From Zoroaster sp. YZ-2022 (taxonomy: Eukaryota; Echinodermata; Asteroidea; Forcipulatida; Zoroasteridae), in the NCBI GenBank assembly GCA_029582265.1, contig CM055823.1, positions 4,154,001-4,218,000 of the forward strand: a stretch of 64,000 bases of DNA, read 5' to 3'. The notes beneath the pieces are model-generated. The model was not told where the DNA came from, made no database searches, and saw only the letters and a program-made list of their open reading frames with translations. This document shows positions 10,235-21,407 of the stretch, piece after piece; position 1 is the first letter of the stretch; every line of letters begins with the position of its first letter. The translations under genes were made by a program, and so were the position numbers.

Positions 10235-10683
10235 TTATGTTTTATTAATGTTTTTCATTTTACGCTCGACCGACATCCCCAATTTATAATCATCATTATT
10301 GTGGATTTGACCACGGTTTGACCATAATGCTTAATTTGTTTTTTTAAATACGATGAAATTATTTGCAATTTATCCCTTTTTTTGAAGAAAAAGTGCTTAA
10401 AAGACTAAAATATGGTCGTCGCAACCAAGGATCAGAAATCAGCTGAGAATTCCTCCATTTGCGTAGTTTTCGGGGGAAAAATCAATTCTTTTCTCAATTA
10501 TAAAAAATGTTGTTTATAATTTAACTGATTTCTTAAAAAACTTGCTATAATACGTCAAAAACGTCAAAAAACCACCTTTCTCCTCCATTGACTTTGCGCA
10601 CAAACGTGTGCGTTTGTTTACCATTTTTTCCCAAAACCCAACTCCCATAATTCATTACGCGCACAATTCCGATAAGGCTTATT
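9396..10683. mobile_element. DNA transposon with about 280-bp terminal inverted repeats
   Basis: Left end AATAAGCCTCATCGGAATTG and right end (complement) AATAAGCCTTATCGGAATTG extend into inverted arms of about 280 bp (9396-9680, 10400-10683) at roughly 80% identity by eye. The arms include the palindrome-like CAAACGCGCATGTTTGTGC. Duplication copy 2 has an uninterrupted site at about 30508. No transposase is seen inside, so it is non-autonomous. The exact target duplication is unclear. It lies in the predicted 3' untranslated region of gene A. Confidence 0.8.
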
Positions 10684-11052
10684 GTTACAACTCTCTATAT
10701 ACGACTCTCGTACATTCCAATTATTTCGTTGGAAGGTTGCACAGGTAGCCAGTCGGTTGCTTCACTTGAATGTTTCGGTTATTTTTACCAACCTTGTTCT
10801 GATAAATCTTCTCTAAATTACCCATTTGTAATGATGGTGGAATTGTGAGTAAGATGGTGAATGTTTATGTCACCAACTGTTGGGATTTTGGGGTCTAATT
10901 TGAGGTGTAGAGTTAAAAGGGGAATACTACATTAGTCAGCATTTGCTACATAACTCGTGCTGTTCATTTAACTATATATTGAATTTAATGTGTTATTAAC
11001 TACTTTCCCGTATATCTGTATTCACATGATATTATGTTTCGCAAGTTCTGGA

Positions 11053-11058
11053 AATAAA
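11053..11058 (+). promoter_or_regulatory. Candidate poly(A) signal, gene A
   Basis: AATAAA in the context GGAAATAAACCAGATTG, conserved in gene B at 30909-30914. It would end a 3' untranslated region of about 0.7 kb once the inserted transposon is discounted. Chance occurrence is possible in AT-rich DNA. Confidence 0.35.
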
Positions 11059-11393
11059 CCAGATTGAAATTCAAAGTCAATTTCTGTCTCAAGAATCGCC
11101 TTTGTCCGTTAAAAATCAAGGAATTTAGGTTAAATTACACACAACGGTATGCCAGTTTTGGAACCGGAAGTAGCGAAAAGAATGCACATACTATCAATGC
11201 GCGTGCGTATTACATATCAATTTACGAACAGGGCCAATTTCATATAACTACTAAGCTGAAAATTATATTTTTGCTAAGCAATAAAAAACAGAATGCGAAA
11301 GAAATGCGACATATTGCCATTGAGAGGGATTACAAGTGGGTAACGGGGACTTCTTCTCTATCTCACAACGTTTTTGGTCTCGATAAACATATC

Positions 11394-11434
11394 AGGGGAG
11401 GGGAGGGGAGGGGAGGGGAGAGGAGGGGAGGGGA
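11394..11434. repeat. (GGGGA)n tract
   Basis: About eight GGGGA-like units; copy 2 has a plain G run at about 32465 instead. Low-complexity slippage site. Confidence 0.8.
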
Positions 11435-11775
11435 GACCCACAACTACAGAACAAGTACCAGTGTGCACGCACCTTCCCTTTAATTCAATATTGGGGGACG
11501 TGTTTGTGAAAGCATCATTGCTCATCGTGAAGATAACTGTGCCGTTGGTGCTGACATGGAGACTAGCCCATATTGACCAATCTACTCATTGATCAAACAC
11601 TCTACCCTACGGCGTACGTTAAGTGGTTTTGTCAGCAGAGAAAGCAAATACATCAAGAACACTCAAGGGATTTAGTGCTTCCATTAATCGAGTAAACGAT
11701 TAGAGATTTTTTATCAAATATAACAAGATTATTAACCCAAACTGGCGCTATCACACCGTTAATCCCCGAGTGAAT

Positions 11776-13176
11776 TAGCCTTGACTAAGTCTGCTGTCGT
11801 AGTGCACACTTACCACAGTACTCCCACCCCCGTACCAATTTCTGGCACAAGAAATTCAGCACACACGGCCGGTGCGCTGTCCCCGGCCCCGCACACGGAC
11901 AGTGTACAGTGAGATCAATAACCGAGTCGTGGATACGATTGTGTGCGCATTGCAACCTCGTACATTCGTATAGATATTCCAACGGAAAGTCATATGCAAG
12001 AATTGTTGATTTGTGGGCGGTTCATATTAAATGATGGCCAATCACAGGCCCCTAGCTTTGACCCCTTGATCCCACACACACTGCACAATACATGCATACA
12101 CACGTTGTACATGCGTTCAGGAGAATGTACATCGCGCACATCGAGCAGTTGCTGGGCCAACCAATAACCAATGAGAATACGTCTTTCGTTTTTGAATTTG
12201 CTATATTAGCATAATGAGCTCCGCCTCGAATTTTTGCATGTGCAGAAGGATCAAAGCGCGACGACAAATGGTCACTGTACAGTAATGTACATGCAGTGAT
12301 GATGACATTGTACACGTATACAGTATAAATTATGGATCCGTGTACTGTGTGGAGCACCTTCCTCCATGGTGCATGTGTGCTGGAGTTTGGATAGCCGAGC
12401 CGAGCGGTCGCATATTTTCCCCATTTAGCTATCCGAACTGAAGCCCACATTCACACATTGTATGGACTCATATACATATTGTATACTTTTACATCTACAT
12501 GTACATAATGTATGTAGTACACTGTACACTACTGTACATATACTGTACATACAGTGACACATTCGTCGTCGCGCCTTGATGTTTCTGCACATGCCAACAT
12601 TTAAGGCGGAGCTCATTAATGCTAATATACCAAATTCAAAAACCAAAGACGTATTCTCATTGGTTACTGGTTGGCCCAGCAACTGCATGCTCGCTGTGCG
12701 CGAGACATGATTGTACTGTACATGTACAACAGCCCAGGTTGAACTTTGACCTTCGTGTATACAGAGACGGAGTCCATATTTGGGCTAATGTGTACGACGT
12801 GTGTTTGCATGCATTGTGCTACGTGTGTGGGATCAAACGGGGTCAAAGCTAAGGGCCTGTGATTGGCCATCATTTAAAATGAACTGCCCACATCTTGCAT
12901 ACGACTTTCCATTGGAATTCCAATGGGAAAATAAAGAAACGCATAAGCTTTCGGTTACAGAAGGATCAAGGCTGTTGTTTGAGTTCAAACGCATACGATG
13001 TCGCAATGCACAACCGTATCCACGACTTAGTTATTGATCTCGCTGTACAGTGTACGTGTCCGGGGCTGGGGACGGCGCACTGTGTGTGTGTTCTGAATTT
13101 CTCGGACAGGCAATCGATACGGGCCGGGGTGGCGCACTGCGACAACAGCCTTGGTCAAGGCTATGGTCAAGGCTAC
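11776..13176. mobile_element. 1.4-kb foldback element, 8-bp target duplication
   Basis: Almost the whole element is one imperfect palindrome with arms of about 690 bp meeting near 12470. Ends read TAGCCTTGACTAAGTCTGCT (left) and TAGCCTTGACCATAGCCTTG (right, complement; the end word is doubled). Flanks are GAGTGAAT (11768-11775) and GAGAGAAT (13177-13184), an 8-bp duplication with one mismatch, which fits hAT-like insertion. Copy 2 has the empty site (GAGTGAATAAGCAGAAC at about 32834). No transposase. Many TGTACATGTACA-like words occur near the centre. Confidence 0.85.
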
Positions 13177-13205
13177 GAGAGAATAAGCAGAACATGACAC
13201 GTATT

Positions 13206-13424
13206 TGATTTAATTTTGCCCTACACCGACGTGTGTATATAGCACAGTATGCTCAGTGCTTTCCGAGTGTCTGTGAAAAAACTACACAGGCGACTCGGGC
13301 GGGATTCGAACCCACGACCTCCTGCTTACTAGTGCAGACGTCTTGACCGCTCGACCACCGAGCTTGCCCGATGACGATTGGCCGGCTAGAATCCTATATA
13401 GCAGCGGGTTCCGCGATATATATA
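13206..13424 (-). mobile_element. tRNA-derived SINE, complete, 10-bp target duplication
   Basis: The minus strand holds a tRNA-like head: GGTGGTCGAGCGGTCAAGAC (box A region) and GTGGGTTCGAATCCCGCC (box B). The insertion is flanked by GACACGTATT at 13196-13205 and 13425-13434, and duplication copy 2 has the single uninterrupted site at about 32853. It therefore inserted after the duplication. A second family member, interrupted by a LINE tail, is at 17784-18223. Confidence 0.85.
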
Positions 13425-13989
13425 GACACGTATTGTACCGTACGATACGACTGGTCTCTTTCCTTTCCATTTCAAGAAGGTGTGAATTTGATGAAAGACT
13501 GTTCTAAACGGGTTCTATAATAAAATCGACTGTTGGATGATGTATTAAGCCTATACAAAGGCATGCTAACTTGCCAGCCGTTATTGCTCGCAAATGAGTG
13601 ACGCAACAATACAAATCCATGGTGAAGACGCACGCGCTGCTCTGAATTTTCTTGATAACTTATGAAATACGCTTATGCTTAAGCAAATTAATTTGTCTGC
13701 TATAGTTTAATAGCACGAAGGTTGCCTTACCGGTAAGTAGCGCTATGAATACGTTATGCGCGCATTTGCTTTTTGCGCGCTGCCATGCATTAGTTGACTG
13801 TAACTCCACTACAAGAACGTTGTGTTTGCGTTTACCAGTGAAACCATAACACTTTCTCTAACGCCAATTCGCGCGCAAGCATTGTTATTTTTTAGCAACC
13901 AATAACATCCTATAGTTCGTGTTTTTCTTCCTTGTCAGGATATTAAAAGTGATAACAAGACGTATTATTTAGTCTTTGTTTTTTCGGAA

Positions 13990-14345
13990 CGTTTGAAGTC
14001 ATTGTACTTCTACCTTCATTTTTTGTTTTAAAACAAATCTACATTCTCCAGGATTTGGCATTTAGTCGGATATTCATCTTTGAATGAAATTTTGTATTGT
14101 TCTCATAATTCTGATTCAAATCGAGATATTTCATTCCATTATCTTTGTGTATCTTTCGTCTGTTATCCTTGTCGGAATATTAAAGGTGATTATAACCTAC
14201 AGACATTATTCTTCGTTTTCGGCATAAAAAATATAACTCATACTTTTCGTCTCTCACAGACCGGAACAAATTGATGCCATCGTACTTCTATATACCCGTA
14301 GCTTCTGCTTCAACTGGGCATAAAGTCATCTCGTTGACATACGTT
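13990..14345. repeat. Decayed upstream repeats shared with 16262-16345
   Basis: The phrase GAAGTCATCGTACTTCT occurs near 13995, 14273 and 16271 in variant forms; the last two are followed by TTGACATACGTTTGTTTAA-type DNA. The 16271 copy lies about 150 bp upstream of the gene B TATA box. These may be broken copies of a promoter-proximal segment or an unrecognised repeat. A perfect 22-bp palindrome, CCTCGCTATT plus its complement, is at about 14347-14368. No gene seen from 13560 to 16410. Confidence 0.4.
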
Positions 14346-14639
14346 TGTTTAAAGACCTCGCTATTATAATAGCGAGGATTGTGAACCTAAAGTACACTTG
14401 ACTCTATTGGCTACCAATGCCTACCATTACAGAGATAGAATTGCATTGAAATCGTGAAATGTGAAATAAAGGTTCTGAGTCTTTGTAATTTACACAGTGA
14501 CTTATTCTTGCCTTGGACCGACAGGTCCTTAGTAAATTATCGGCCCTTTTACCGTTTTAATCAAAGTGCACGTGCCTTCTTTGTCCCCTCATGGGGTGGG
14601 GGTACAATGTTTGGTAAATTCTTCGTCTTAATTCAAAGA

Positions 14640-15010
14640 AAGAAAACCTCCTTAGAGAAGCAGTTGTGTCTATATAGCGAATGTTGTGCTATCCATTTTA
14701 AAGGAATTGTACACCATTGCCAAATGTCTGTTAAAACATCCATACTCGAAAAGAAAAGATTTTAAAAATGTGTGCAGAAACTAACCTGTGAAAGTTTGAG
14801 TTCATTTTCCCTGTGTCATTAACGAGAAAAGAGTTAACACGTTATTTGTTAGCATTTATTCTTATGTAGAAAATGTCCGTGAACCATTTCAAATGTGTGC
14901 ATTGGAATAATACATTGGAATAATTTCAAGAGAGTTTTAAGATTACAACTGTGTACACACTCCCTTTTAAGACGGGGTTGTCATCTGATCTAGCGAAGTC
15001 TAGTTCATTG
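14640..15010. repeat. Inverted duplicate of 32975-33420
   Basis: Phrases such as CATCTGATCTAGCGAAGTCT and GCATTTATTCTTATGTAGAA occur here and in reverse complement at 32975-33200. The block abuts the end of duplication copy 2, so the duplication breakpoint joined this piece in inverted orientation. Confidence 0.75.
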
Positions 15011-15109
15011 TTAATGGTTAGTAGCGATGAAATGAAAAACATACAGTAAGCAAAAAATCGGCTGCTTAGCGTCTGGTCCAAGTACAATAATGTCCAGTGA
15101 TATAACCCT

Positions 15110-15320
15110 TATTATTTTCTTTAATAACCCTTTTTAATAATTTATATTTATTTTTCTTGTTTTATTTTTATTTGATATTAATCCACTTTTACATAGATCC
15201 ACAAAACAAAATATTATCATTTTCATCATAATTTTTTTAAATTTTGATTTTTTTTAAATTTTTTTTATTTATGTATTTTTTTTAATTTTTATTATTATTA
15301 TTTTGTTATATATATATTTT
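15110..15320. repeat. AT-rich low-complexity stretch
   Basis: Runs of T and A with TTTTATTTTTATTTGATATT-like sequence and a short TATATATATA. Nothing coding seen. Confidence 0.8.
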
Positions 15321-15744
15321 TAAAATTTAACCTTAGAACACACAACCCTTTTACCCTTCTTAATCAGATTTTACAACTTATAATAATAAATCATACAACA
15401 CATCTAACATTAAATATTCGTATCCACAACCCACTATTTTGTTGGTATAATTTTTCTTCCTTTCGTGCCGAGTTTGACAAAGTCTGAATCTTTATAATCA
15501 GTCGTCACTCTCATTCTACGCACTTCTTGGAATAGTTTTAATCCATTTGTCCACGGTGATAGAATTAACGTTTTTGCATATCGTGAGATATGTTTAGGGC
15601 TAAATAAACCTTATGTTTATTTATAAGCATGGTGGTAGATCTTTGGTACAATGTATCTAATTAAATCCCTTGAATGGTAACAGCTGAAACAATACGTAGT
15701 TGTGTTGTTAAACTGAACACAAACAATACAATAAAAGCATGGCA

Positions 15745-16000
15745 AAGGCAAAAAATAAAGGTTTCCGGTTACCGGTTTCCCTTTTTATTTATTTTTATTT
15801 TTTAAAACTATGTCCAATTGCAGCCAAAATTGCTGGATCGTTTGGAATTCTGCCGTGCTGTGTTTTAAACAAAATAAAACAAACAAAGCGTCACCGCACC
15901 AATTCACCAATTTTGAAGCCGACCTATGACCAGAAACGTGTGGTATTTGCGAAGAGATCTGTGCACAACAGATTTTTCGTGATGTAACATAAGCCACGAT
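15745..16000. repeat. Dispersed repeat shared with 62600-62850
   Basis: AATTGCAGCCAAAATTGCTG, GGAATTCTGCCGTGCTGTG and TGACCAGAAACGTG recur at 62660-62830 with small changes. The 82-codon open frame here is not conserved in the other copy, so I treat it as chance. Family unknown. Confidence 0.6.
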
Positions 16001-16415
16001 AAATAAAAACTGTTGAAAGTATATAGGCCTACCTCCAAAAGGCTCCCAGTTGTTTCAGACACATACAAATTAAAACTGAACAGTAATTTTAATTTTGTTT
16101 AACGAAGTATTATTTAAAAACTTTCTTGAAAATTCGGGGTAGCAAACGAAACACCTTAATTAAACACGGTTCCAAAGTCCAAATTTTCTTCGTCCCTCAC
16201 CATGCTTCACTGACTACAATAATTTTTTTCACGGCTTACAAAATAACATCTCAACGTGTCAATAAAATGTGAAGTCATCGTACTTCTGTCGTCATCTTTT
16301 ATAGGGCGGAATAAACCGCGTGTTGACATATGTTTGTTTAACGAACTCGTTTTAAAATACGCTAAAGTCATAAACAGTAATACGTATTTCACACCGTTCA
16401 GAAAATTGTTTGGAA

Positions 16416-16421
16416 TATAAA
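16416..16421 (+). promoter_or_regulatory. TATA box of gene B
   Basis: TATAAA in the context TTTGGAATATAAAGATG. The next 25-35 bases (CATCTGATCACATCAGT) offer a start site near 16445, giving a 5' leader of about 100 nt to the ATG at 16546. Spacing is what a TATA-type promoter needs; no transcript seen. Confidence 0.45.
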
Positions 16422-16545
16422 GATGTCTACATTCATCTGATCACATCAGTTTGGAACATCTCACCTGTGACTTGCTACGCCGTGCATAGGGATAGTTCTA
16501 TCATAATCTGAAATTGACTTGACTTTTACGCACAGCATTTTCACA

Positions 16546-16630
16546 ATGATGGGTACAACAAGAATGACCGTCTTTGGCGTCGTTTTGCTACTTGTCTGTA
16601 TTTTCAGATTGGGGATAGCTGATGTTGACG
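16546..16630 (+). CDS. Gene B exon 1: signal peptide
   Basis: ATGATG starts a 28-codon exon. After MMGTTRMT comes a hydrophobic core VFGVVLLLVCIFRLGIA, then DVD, and the exon ends after one base of the next codon at a consensus donor (GACG/GTAAGAATT). This is a textbook secretory signal peptide with likely cleavage after GIA. The phase-1 end matches exon 2 exactly (G plus AA makes Glu). A TATA box lies 130 bp upstream. The gene codes for a small secreted peptide of about 83 residues, roughly 58 after signal removal; the function is unknown. I recognise no named family. Confidence 0.7.
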
Positions 16631-17169
16631 GTAAGAATTATTGTCATTATTGATTGGGCCCAATGCAAGTCTGTATGTATTGTTTATTTTCGCTTCGAAC
16701 CTGTGCGTGGGCATTTTCAGTGAAAACGACTCACACAGGAGGTATAAACGTTTGCCTGATTTGTGAGGCTTCTCTTAGCCACCATACTTTGTATATTGGA
16801 AATTTGGTCTGGTTCCAACACCCGCGTATACATGTATCACGTATTTCTCTGGGCTGGGAAAAAATTGTGCTATTAATTTTCCTTTGAACGGGCCAAATGG
16901 TCTCACCCTTCGCTGCTTCCTCGGCTATGAGCCTGGGTACATGGGTACCAATCATCAAAAGTCTCAAAAATAAATACTGAATTATGAGTGTTGTGAGTAG
17001 TGGCGTGGCGAAGGGGGGAAGGAGTCAGACACCCCTCTAGCCGGATTTTTTGGGGAAAATCGGAAAGTAGGGCTTTTGGGAGAATAAAACATAAGACACA
17101 AGACGAAGAAAAATATATTATATTATTTAAGGATTGTTGATTATTCCGACAGCCCATAATTCCAACGGC

Positions 17170-17360
17170 CAATCAGCGGCGTAGCCAGGACTTTTTCAGT
17201 GCGGGGAGGGTGAACAGGGGGCGCCGCAGGGGGTATGGGTTGGGTATGGCCAGATATAACCACACTTATCCGCTTAGGACTATACTTGTAAAACTGCTCG
17301 TTAACCCTGACCACCCCGTATCCTCCAAAATCCTCCAAGGGGCATTTTAGGGGGAAAAAC
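17170..17360. mobile_element. MITE end, GGCGTAGCCAGGA family
   Basis: CAGCGGCGTAGCCAGGACTT followed by G-rich DNA (GTGCGGGGAGGG) is the same end as the element at 35745-36226. The other end is not clear here. A second end-like phrase lies at 17580 (CCAGTAGCGTAAATGATTG then G run). No gene in 16631-17780. Confidence 0.5.
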
Positions 17361-17783
17361 GGCACTGTTTGAAATGGGTACTTTCACCTACTCAAATGGG
17401 GCAAAATTACGATCTGGCACGAAGTACAGGCCATACGTGCTGGATATGAAAGATCAACGAAAATGCATGGTGCATTTTGCAGATAAGGGCATGTTTCCAA
17501 AAGTGCACTGATGGATTTTGGATGATTCAGGAAGGTTCCTAGCCAGAATACCTAGGTGGTTAGGGTTAATATTGCTCCGACCAGTAGCGTAAATGATTGG
17601 GGGGGGGGGGGATTTTGACAGATATTTCGGAAGTAAAGAATGTTTATGATAAAGAATGAAATAAAGGAAAAACTAAATACATAGCTTATATTCCGACTGC
17701 CTAATACTAATTTTCCTTAGTCGGACAAACAATCCGATCGCAAAACTGACTTTTGTTAGAGATGTCTATTATTTCTGATATAT

Positions 17784-18223
17784 TGATTTAGTTTTGCCCT
17801 ATACCGACGTGTGTATAGCACTGTATATGCTTTCCGAGTGTCTGTGGAAAAAAAAACTTCACAGGCGATTTGGGCGGGACTCGAACCCACGACCTCCTGC
17901 TTACTATATTTTTATACATTTTTCTTTTCTTTTTTTTGTTTTTCGCCACTGCAATTTTGCTGTTTTGACAACAATTTTTTTTTCTTTCTTTTAAATGGCT
18001 TAATATGTATTTTTTAAATGCTTTTTGTATAGTTGTAATTGTAAGCAAGGTTATTTCAGTCACTTATGTGACTGCCAACCATGTTTTTTTTAAAATAAAC
18101 CAGAATAAATAAATAAATAAATAAATACTAGTGCAGACGTCTTAACCTCTCGACCTCCGAGCTTGCCGGATGTCGATTGGCTGGCTAGAATCCTATATAG
18201 CAGCGGGTGCCGCGATATTTATA
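17784..18223 (-). mobile_element. tRNA-derived SINE interrupted by a LINE tail
   Basis: Second copy of the 13206-13424 SINE: same ends (TGATTTAGTTTTGCCCTA and GCGATATTTATA complement side), same box B (GGGTTCGAGTCCCGCCC, minus strand). It is split at 17906/18126 by a younger insertion. Confidence 0.8.
17907..18125 (+). mobile_element. LINE 3' end inside a SINE
   Basis: A 219-bp insertion ending AAAATAAACCAGAATAAATA with an (AAAT)n tail, flanked by TACTA at 17902-17906 and 18126-18130. AATAAACCA before the tail matches the minus-strand LINE ends at 33722 and 42508. 5'-truncated, no coding sequence. Confidence 0.7.
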
Positions 18224-18479
18224 GTTGATGAAATTCTTGCGTCGGGTGATAAACAATTTATTTCATTTTGCCCTGACATAGCAATGCTCAAATAGAATAT
18301 CCAGAACGGGGTAGTCTGCCCCTTCGTTACAGTATTTCATAATTATGGTCAGGCCATCTGTAGTCTATGTGTGGTTCTGAATTGACAAAAATAGGCCTAT
18401 TGATGATTCTTTTTTTTCCAGTTAGATCATTTGACCCAAAGAATACAGTTAAATATCCCATTTTAACAAATCAATCCGC

Positions 18480-19270
18480 CCGGAAGCCCATACACACACA
18501 AAAATACACAAGTTGTGTAAAATTTTACTATTTTGCAATGTTGTATACGAACCTCCTAATTGTTTGGTAAAGTTTTACAAAATAAGTGTTTGGTAAATTT
18601 TTTCATAAACATTTTGTAAACTTTAATTCAAAAATCAGTAAAAAGATTTACCTCTTAAAAAGGTAAACATAAATGATGTAAATTGTTACTGAATGTATTG
18701 GTAAAAAATACTAAATTTTCGTGTAGAATACTAGACTCTTTTTACTATTTGACCTTGTAAACTTTTACTACATTGTTTGGTCTGCATAATTCATTACATA
18801 TTTATTAAATAAAAATAATGTAAATGAAACAAGGCACCCCACTATACTTGTACAGTTTCAAAAACGTTTCTTTTATTTATTATCAATAAAATGAAAACAT
18901 CTCTTCAAATCCCCACTTCACGAGGTTCTCTCTCATTTACTCCATGTTGTGAGGCGATTGTCGACTTGACAGGCACACACTGCTTTTGCACACACGTCGC
19001 GCACACACAATGCATGATCACATGGTGGGCTTTCCACAATTAAAAGTGAATTTTTACACAACGCACGGCAATGCTCAAGTTCCTTGTGGTAAAAGTTACA
19101 CGGGCCAGGTAAAGACTTGAATTAGTTACATAAATTATGTCTAAATAAAATTTAATACATTTAAATTACGTAATTGTTTAACTTACACAGCAATTGTGTT
19201 CTTTATTTTCCCGAAATTTTACCTAAATTGTGTAATATTTTACAAAACATGTTTTACCCATTTTTTTTAC
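18480..19270. repeat. AT-rich block with repeated GTAAA/TTTTAC words
   Basis: Phrases such as TTGTGTAAAATTTTAC, GGTAAAGTTTTACAAAATA and GTGTAATATTTTACAAAACA recur in both orientations from 18500 to 19255, suggesting decayed inverted-repeat elements. No gene or clear ends. Confidence 0.4.
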
Positions 19271-19555
19271 CATTCATTTTGTTTGTGCATAATTCAAACA
19301 ACTTATTACGTTTGGATTTCGAAAAAAATGTTCAGAAATGTTTGGATTTCGAAAGAAAAAAAATCAGAAATGTTATAATTTCTTACAAAGTGAACAGACT
19401 ATGTAGAGTAAGTTTAAGTCGATTCGCTTAGTAGATAGATAATAGGCTGTACAAATAGAAAAGGAAAAATAAATGAAAAAACATTTTTTGTTTATTTCTT
19501 AAAAAGAAAAACGTGATTCCCTATTGGATATGAAAATGTCACCGTTTAGTTTTAT

Positions 19556-19783
19556 TATATGTGATGTGATCTGGAAAACCCTTCAGAACTTAAAAGCTTG
19601 ATTTCTCAAAACGAGGTCAGCTGGTTTTTCGAACTTACTGAGAGCGTAAGTTATATACAACCAAGAATCCTGAATAAAACAATTTTGAAATAAGCACAGT
19701 GTCCTCATTAATTTGATGTATTAAAACACAAACATTACAAATTTCACCATGTGAAGGGTTTCCCAGATCACATCACATATATT
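19556..19783. mobile_element. MITE with about 28-bp terminal inverted repeats
   Basis: Left TATGTGATGTGATCTGGAAA then ACCCTTCA; right TGAAGGGTTTCCCAGATCAC then ATCACATA. Flanked by TATTA on both sides. Inside is AT-rich and non-coding. Confidence 0.75.
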
Positions 19784-20109
19784 AAAAAACAGAGAATAGA
19801 GAATAGAATTAAAACAGAGAATAGAAATTAACATACGTTTTCTAAACGCCAATGTTATTCCTGTCGTTTAACAGGAAAAAAAACACTCCTCCAAAATAAA
19901 CAAACAACACTGACAATAAATTAACGTGACAATATGGTTTAGCTTTTATTTTGGTTGTAACTCGGAAAACTTTGCTTGTCTCTGCCCCCCCCCCCCATTG
20001 GAAAATTCCTGATTATGAGCACATAGATAGGTACGTTGTTGCTACATTTTCATTCACCAATGTAAGAATGTAAGTACAAATAGACCCAAGTGTTGGTGAG
20101 TGCTTTCCA

Positions 20110-20421
20110 TTAAAACCCTAACCCTCCAGGGTATTTTGGCTAGAAAGCCTGCCAAACGCAGCAACGTGCACCATTTGTCAAAACGACAAGCCTGCCCAGT
20201 GCAGCAAGATCCATCTGGTCACAAATCTCAAGGCCGAACTGCCTCAGAGTATGTGGTCACCAAACGCAGCAGGATACAACTCTGGCATTGTTCAATGGGA
20301 CCAGCTCTCAATAGCCTCAGACTTGGCTGCTTATGCACTGGTGTTGACAGCTGAATGTATCAAAGTGCACCAGACTTTTCCACCTGATGCACTGTGCTGC
20401 GTCTGGCAGGGTTAGGGTTAA
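20110..20421. mobile_element. MITE with AACCCTAACCCT ends
   Basis: Left TTAAAACCCTAACCCTCCAG and right CTGGCAGGGTTAGGGTTAAA form inverted ends. The telomere-like CCCTAA words are part of the inverted repeat, not an interstitial telomere. The 84-codon open frame inside is chance. Beyond it, 20620-20710 has (TAT)n and GGCCAAAGGTTGACCATCCC, a likely transposon end. Confidence 0.65.
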
Positions 20422-21407
20422 AAAAATTCTAATAATATTATTCATATGTACTTTATGTACTTTTTAGCAATGGGTACAGGATGGCATAAACATATGGTTC
20501 ATGTTTTTTATTACATAAGTATTACCAGCAATTTAGCGTCAAATAGTATGCTACGTGTACTTTTAAAATTGGCATTGCATTTGCACATGCAGAGAGGTTA
20601 ATATTTTTTAGCGAAAATAGAGGCAATTGTTATTATTATTATTATTTTCTTGAAGAGGTTTCGCGAGCCGCATTAAGACCCTCAACGGCCAAAGGTTGAC
20701 CATCCCTGTCTTAGACATAGTCAATTGTCACCGCCAGAGGGATTTGATGTGCAAACATCGGATAAGGGCCACATATATCTAATTCAAAATAGAAACCAAA
20801 ATTAGATTGTTTGACCATCTCTTTGCAATACTTTCATTCAATGTGTCATACTTTTCTTTACATTGTATTGTTGCAGGGAATTCGTAATTTTTAAATAGTT
20901 TTTTTTGATTTGCAGCAAATTTACATTAAGTAAAAATAGTATTGGTATTTTATGTACATACGTCACAAGGTTTATACATTGATTTAAACAAAAGCAAGAT
21001 GGCACAGGGGAAACGTGTTATACACAAGCTTTCATTTTATCACTTTTAACAGTTGTTAATGTAATAGTTGATAAAGAGTCTATTCCTTTCACCCACAAAT
21101 CAGCCACCGACTTTGTACATTTCTGAATCAATATTTAGGTCGTCTTAAGAATTGTACATAATTTATTTTCTAAAATCAAATTATTCATCTAGAGAAATTA
21201 ATGTAGCTAAAGAAACAATGGAAGTAAATACGTGCGCTGTGCAAAAACTACAAACAATTATCATCTTATATTTCATTAAAATGATTGGTCCTTTTGTTAT
21301 CTATGCAAAATTAGAGAGTGTAAAACAAAAGTGTTCCTCGCTACGTAACTATGTAAAATATATTTGTTTTCTTTGACGAAAGAATATTTAATTTTTTTTT
21401 TCCACAG

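Larger units (their letters stand above)
2363..13560. repeat. Segmental duplication, copy 1 (gene A)
   Basis: Direct repeat of 25053-32970. Collinear anchors include 2363/25053, 3541/25701, 5479/26920, 6740/28250, 7600/28830, 9011/30123, 11160/31720, 11480/32515 and 13440/32880. The copies are near-identical over long stretches but differ by many insertions: here a long-TIR element (9396-10683), a foldback (11776-13176), a SINE (13206-13424), a GAA tract, and extra minisatellite units. The block carries the 3' half of micro-exon gene A. Confidence 0.9.

Noticed and set aside
13300..13372. tRNA gene (Leu/Ser-like) on the minus strand
   Set aside because: It is the head of a SINE with target-site duplication and a sister copy.
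15739..15987. 82-codon plus frame with a hydrophobic start
   Set aside because: Lies in a dispersed repeat; the second copy at 62600 does not keep the frame.
20113..20421. Interstitial telomere repeat
   Set aside because: Only two CCCTAA-type words on each side, arranged as inverted ends of a MITE.
20881..20887. Possible micro-exon GGAATTC after a good acceptor
   Set aside because: Seven bases would break the gene B frame and the donor (GTAATT) is weak.
20916..20929. Possible 14-nt exon after GATTTGCAG
   Set aside because: Frame-breaking and the donor GTAAAAAT is poor.
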